Assembly: GCA_031254715.1 (NCBI GenBank)
Contig: JAIRTY010000470.1
Location: 1 to 8,624, forward strand
Length of the DNA stretch: 8,624 bases
Direction of reading: 5' to 3'
From: Nocardiopsaceae bacterium
GTDB lineage: Bacteria; Actinomycetota; Actinomycetes; Streptosporangiales; Streptosporangiaceae
Under the pieces are notes generated by a model. It saw only the letters and a list, made by a program, of their open reading frames with translations, made no database searches and was not told the origin of the DNA. Position 1 is the stretch's first letter; every line of letters starts with the position of its first letter. The position numbers were made by a program, and so were the translations under genes. Shown in pieces: positions 6,475-8,624 of this stretch.

Positions 6475-7563
6475 CTATTTCACGACGAATGTGCCGTGCA
6501 TCGCGGTCGGGTGCACGTCACATCGGAAGTAGTAGGTCCCGGCAGGCAGCGCGGGAACGTGGAAGGTCACCGTCTTCGGCCCTATCGCCAGCTGACCGCG
6601 GAACAGCACCTTGGTGGCGGCCGGGCTGCTGTAGATAGCGACGTTGTGCGGTGTGCCCGAATCCTTGTTGGTGAAGGCGATCGTGACGGGCTTGCCCGCC
6701 GGAGCTGCCAGGCACGTGCTGCTGAAATGGTTGCTTTGCGCGGTGAGTGACAGGTGTGTCCCGTCCGGCGAGCAGCTCGTTGTCTTCGCCTGCCGGCTGC
6801 GCTCGGAGTTCAGCCAGGCCTGGAAGGCGGACTGGGTAAGCGGCGCCACCGTGAACCGCATATCGCCGTGGAACATGCCGCACAGTTCGGCACATGCGCC
6901 CGGATAACGGTGACCGGCCGAGGACGGGTCCAGCACCTGGGTGAACATGTTCACCCGCCCGGGGATCACGTCGCGCTTGTAGAACATGGCCGGCACGAAG
7001 AACGAGTGGATGACGTCAGCGGACCGGAGCTCGAACCGGATGGGCTCGCCCACCGGCAGGTAGAGTACCGGCCCTTGGTCCTGGCCCTTCGCCTGCTCGG
7101 TGACGTGCAGCGACTTGCCGGTCCCGGTTGCGTACGCGAACGACCACTGCCATTGATAGCCGGTGACATTGACCGTCATGGCCGGGGCGGGGTTCGCATT
7201 GACCTGCTCATACTCGTGCAGGGAAAATCCGAGCAAGGTGAAAAGCAGGATCGCCGGGATGACGGTCCACGTCACTTCGAGGCGGTTGTGTCCGTGGATC
7301 TGGGGTACTGAGCCATCGTCTCGCCGGCCGCGCCGTGCCCGGAAGGCCACGGCGAAGACGATGATCGCACCGCCTTCCAGCACCATGACCACAATGGCGG
7401 CGATCAGGTAGGCCATCCACAGGTGATGCACCTCGTCGCCATTACGGGTAATGGTGACGGGTGCGCATGAGGTCACCGTCAGGAGTACCAGCGAGCAGAG
7501 AATGGCACGGCCTGCCAGTCGCGCGAGCCGGCGCCCTGGGGCCGCACTGAGCCACTTCGTCAC
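6475..7563 (-). CDS. ctaC: Cytochrome c oxidase subunit II, lipoprotein form, with CuA domain and C-terminal blue-copper cupredoxin
   Basis: The first gene of the operon, 362 residues. The N-terminus is basic, then hydrophobic, ending in the lipobox VTSC with Cys33 as the probable lipidated residue. Two membrane helices follow (about 49-75 and 97-116), then the CuA domain starting at GYQWQW (135-140). The CuA ligands are H186, C224, E226, C228, H232 and M235 (CAELCGMFHGDM). A fused extra domain at 264-362 has type 1 copper ligands H306, C348, H351 and M355, and a Cys264/Cys284 pair. Ordinary subunit II lacks this domain; some caa3 types carry cytochrome c here instead, so the tail is probably an electron-entry module. 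The start is the GTG at 7563, with only a weak GGATGG before it. Being the first gene, it is probably transcribed from the adjacent 330-base intergenic region. Confidence 0.95.
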   Translation of the reverse strand: MTKWLSAAPGRRLARLAGRAILCSLVLLTVTSCAPVTITRNGDEVHHLWMAYLIAAIVVMVLEGGAIIVFAVAFRARRGRRDDGSVPQIHGHNRLEVTWTVIPAILLFTLLGFSLHEYEQVNANPAPAMTVNVTGYQWQWSFAYATGTGKSLHVTEQAKGQDQGPVLYLPVGEPIRFELRSADVIHSFFVPAMFYKRDVIPGRVNMFTQVLDPSSAGHRYPGACAELCGMFHGDMRFTVAPLTQSAFQAWLNSERSRQAKTTSCSPDGTHLSLTAQSNHFSSTCLAAPAGKPVTIAFTNKDSGTPHNVAIYSSPAATKVLFRGQLAIGPKTVTFHVPALPAGTYYFRCDVHPTAMHGTFVVK

Positions 7564-7606
7564 GGCACCATCCAGCGAATTAGGATGTAGTTATCAGGTG
7601 ACCGTG

Positions 7607-7634
7607 ACTGTAGCCGGTCCGTAGCGGGCGTGAA
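7607..7634 (-). promoter_or_regulatory. Candidate promoter for the ctaC operon
   Basis: On the minus strand TTCACG (7629-7634) and TACAGT (7607-7612) are separated by 16 bases. TACAGT fits the actinobacterial TAnnnT -10 pattern, and TTCACG matches TTGACA at four of six positions. This would put transcription start about 50 bases before the ctaC GTG. It was found by eye and similar matches can occur by chance. Confidence 0.35.
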
Positions 7635-7668
7635 TCGGCATCTTTCCGCTGTCTGGACGGGAAGAAAT

Positions 7669-7711
7669 ACGTAGCTCCGGTCGGGGCTGATCACGTAGGC
7701 GGACTACGTAG
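7669..7711. repeat. Three ACGTAG elements, one within a CTACGTAG palindrome
   Basis: ACGTAG occurs at 7669-7674, 7693-7698 and 7706-7711. The first and third are extended to TACGTAG, and the third lies in the 8-base palindrome CTACGTAG (7704-7711). The start-to-start spacings are 24 and 13 bases. They lie upstream of the candidate ctaC promoter, where activator or repressor sites would be expected. No known regulator is assigned. Confidence 0.5.
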
Positions 7712-7769
7712 TATGCCGCCGCACTCATCGTGGATAAACCACAAGTCAGGCGTGCCGCCTTCTGTCCCA

Positions 7770-7798
7770 TTGACAAAGGCCGGTTGCCGGCCTTAGGT
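7770..7798 (+). promoter_or_regulatory. Candidate promoter for the copC-like gene
   Basis: A perfect -35 consensus TTGACA at 7770-7775 is followed after 17 bases by TTAGGT (7793-7798), a poor -10. Transcription would begin near 7805, giving a leader of about 90 bases before the ATG at 7894. The whole spacer is occupied by an inverted repeat, so the promoter may be controlled. The weak -10 is the main doubt. Confidence 0.4.
7776..7794. repeat. Perfect 8-bp inverted repeat between candidate -35 and -10
   Basis: The sequence is AAGGCCGG, TTG, CCGGCCTT, with perfectly matched arms and a three-base centre. It begins directly after TTGACA and fills the spacer of the candidate promoter, where metal-responsive regulators often bind. 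It could also fold as a short RNA hairpin, but no T-run follows in either direction, so I do not call it a terminator. Confidence 0.6.
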
Positions 7799-7824
7799 AA
7801 GAAGGCACCTGACCGGGGATTCCC

Positions 7825-7866
7825 GGAGCGGATAACTCGGGGCGGATCACTCGGAGCGGCACCGGG
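7825..7866 (+). repeat. 14-bp tandem repeat in the leader of the copC-like gene
   Basis: GGAGCGGATAACTC (7825-7838) is followed directly by GGGGCGGATCACTC (7839-7852), identical at 12 of 14 positions. A third unit (7853-7866) keeps only GGAGCGG. It lies between the candidate promoter and the start codon, so it would be in the 5' leader or could be an operator array. Confidence 0.55.
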
Positions 7867-7893
7867 ACGTGAGGCTACTGTTCGGTGGACGAA

Positions 7894-8624
7894 ATGCCCG
7901 GCCCCGCCGTTGCGGTTAACGTTCGTGCCGCCGCCGGCGTTCCCGGCCCCGCCCCGCCCCGGTGCCGCGGGCGGGTGCCGCGCCGCCGGGGGCGCCCGGA
8001 CGGCCTGCGGCCGCGGCGCCGGCGCTGGCCCGTCCGGCTCTGCGTGGTGGCCGCCGTGTGCGCGGCTTCGCTGCTCGTCCCGGCGGCTGCTGCTTCCGCG
8101 CACGCGGTGTTCGTGACCGCCTACCCGGCGCCGGGCGCCAGCCTGACGAAGCCGCCCGCGAGCATCCGCATCGTGTTCAGCGAGCCCTTGGTCGCGGCGC
8201 TGTCCGGGATCAGGGTGATCGCGCCGCGGGGGACCGCCGTGGCCGGGCGGGCCGCCGGCACCGGCCCCGCCGATCGCAGCGCCTACCAGGTCAGGCTGCC
8301 CCGGCTGCGCCCGGGCCGCTACACGGTCGTGTGGCACACGACCTCTGCCGTGGACGGCCATTCCCGGTGGGGCTCCTACGGCTTCACGGTCCTGCTGCCC
8401 GGAGGCGGGCAGCCGCCGGGCGCCCGCGCCCGGCCGCTGCGGCTCGGACAGTCCGCACTGCCTGTCCCGGTACAGGCGGCGGCCGCCTGGCTGGGGCTGG
8501 CAGGGCTGTTCCTCATCACCGGCGCTGTCCTGATGCTGCTGCTCGGCGCGGCCCCGGACGCGAGATCCAGCGAGCGGACCGACGGCTTGCCAGGCGAGCG
8601 GGCGGACGTAGTAGCGAGCGAGCG
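7894..8624 (+). CDS. CopC-domain copper-binding protein, probable CopC-CopD fusion (partial, C-terminus cut)
   Basis: The frame is open from 7873 to the right edge; 243 full codons follow the ATG at 7894, which has GGTGGA 4 bases upstream. A long Arg-rich N-terminus (RRRRW at 41-45) leads into a hydrophobic signal segment ending ASA just before H70, so cleavage would make His the first mature residue, as in CopC/PcoC. The CopC domain spans about 70-167. E97 (VFSEPL), D154 and H156 (VDGH) correspond to the Cu(II) site of the family. A linker then leads to a membrane helix (about 193-218), as in CopC-CopD/YcnJ proteins involved in copper uptake. A shorter start at GTG 7975 would give a more usual signal peptide. 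It is divergent from ctaC; copper supply to the oxidases is a likely role, inferred from context. Confidence 0.85.
   Translation, partial: MPGPAVAVNVRAAAGVPGPAPPRCRGRVPRRRGRPDGLRPRRRRWPVRLCVVAAVCAASLLVPAAAASAHAVFVTAYPAPGASLTKPPASIRIVFSEPLVAALSGIRVIAPRGTAVAGRAAGTGPADRSAYQVRLPRLRPGRYTVVWHTTSAVDGHSRWGSYGFTVLLPGGGQPPGARARPLRLGQSALPVPVQAAAAWLGLAGLFLITGAVLMLLLGAAPDARSSERTDGLPGERADVVASE

Larger units (their letters stand above)
7564..7893. other. Divergent intergenic regulatory region between ctaC and the copC-like gene
   Basis: The only non-coding stretch above 300 bases. It is less GC-rich than the genes around it and holds three ACGTAG elements, a candidate promoter on each strand, a perfect inverted repeat and a 14-base tandem repeat, all listed separately. 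No open frame with plausible codon use, tRNA or rRNA is visible in it. Shared control of the oxidase operon and the copper gene from this region is an inference. Confidence 0.75.

Noticed and set aside
5119..6750. 543-codon plus-strand open frame opposite ctaD and the end of ctaC
   Set aside because: It is antisense to a fully conserved gene. Its composition (Arg, Glu, His, Gln, Pro) is typical of the mirror frame of GC-rich membrane proteins, and it has no domain pattern.
7776..7794. Rho-independent terminator reading of the inverted repeat
   Set aside because: The stem is only 8 bases with no T-run after it on either strand, and no gene ends beside it.
7730..8116. 128-codon plus-strand open frame ahead of and overlapping the CopC-like gene
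   Set aside because: It overlaps the supported CopC start in a different frame, crosses the tandem repeat, and shows no domain or good ribosome site.
7594..8361. 255-codon minus-strand open frame opposite the CopC-like gene
   Set aside because: The plus-strand frame has a signal peptide and a complete CopC domain. The minus frame is Arg/Gly/Pro-rich and also runs through the regulatory region.
1..8624. tRNA, rRNA, CRISPR array, insertion sequence or attachment site
   Set aside because: I saw no spaced direct repeats of CRISPR type, no transposase motifs and no tRNA-like cloverleaf. The sequence is filled by respiratory and copper genes.

Overview
The window comes from a high-GC bacterium and most likely an actinobacterium. 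The codon use is strongly G/C-ending, GTG starts are common, and the small four-helix oxidase subunit with a Pro-Ser-Trp-Trp-Pro segment resembles actinobacterial CtaF. I cannot place the genus. Nearly all the DNA is one respiratory gene cluster, with very little non-coding sequence outside a single divergent intergenic region.

Layout. From about 7563 down to position 1, on the minus strand, there is one tightly packed gene series: ctaC (subunit II), ctaD (subunit I), ctaE (subunit III) and ctaF (subunit IV) of an A-type, aa3-like cytochrome c oxidase. Next come subunit II and subunit I of a second, very different heme-copper oxidoreductase (called coxB2 and coxA2 here as descriptive labels). 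The series ends with ctaB (heme O synthase) and the start of ctaG (a caa3-type oxidase assembly protein), which runs off the left edge. Several junctions overlap by 1 to 4 bases, and the others are spaced by 15 to 75 bases, so a single operon is likely. A 330-base intergenic region (7564-7893) holds candidate promoters and several repeats. Beyond it a divergent plus-strand gene encodes a CopC-type periplasmic copper-binding domain followed by a membrane segment (probably a CopC-CopD fusion), cut by the right edge.

How the genes fit together. The oxidases need heme O/A and copper. CtaB makes the farnesylated heme, CtaG is expected to help insert copper, and CopC/CopD is expected to bind and import copper. 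The first oxidase has every residue expected of a proton-pumping oxygen reductase. The second subunit I keeps all six heme and CuB histidines, but the helix VI position that holds the active-site tyrosine (or, in classical NO reductases, a glutamate) is an asparagine (N255). It is therefore unlikely to be an ordinary oxygen reductase and may be a nitric-oxide-reductase-like enzyme.

Both subunit II proteins carry, after an intact CuA domain, an extra C-terminal blue-copper (plastocyanin-like) domain. The two extra domains are 66/99 identical without gaps, whereas the CuA domains are clearly more divergent. This suggests a shared, recently copied or co-evolving electron-entry module that could replace or complement cytochrome c. 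The Tyr-less subunit I, the paired cupredoxin tails and the matching translation leaders in front of coxB2 and coxA2 are the parts most worth following up.
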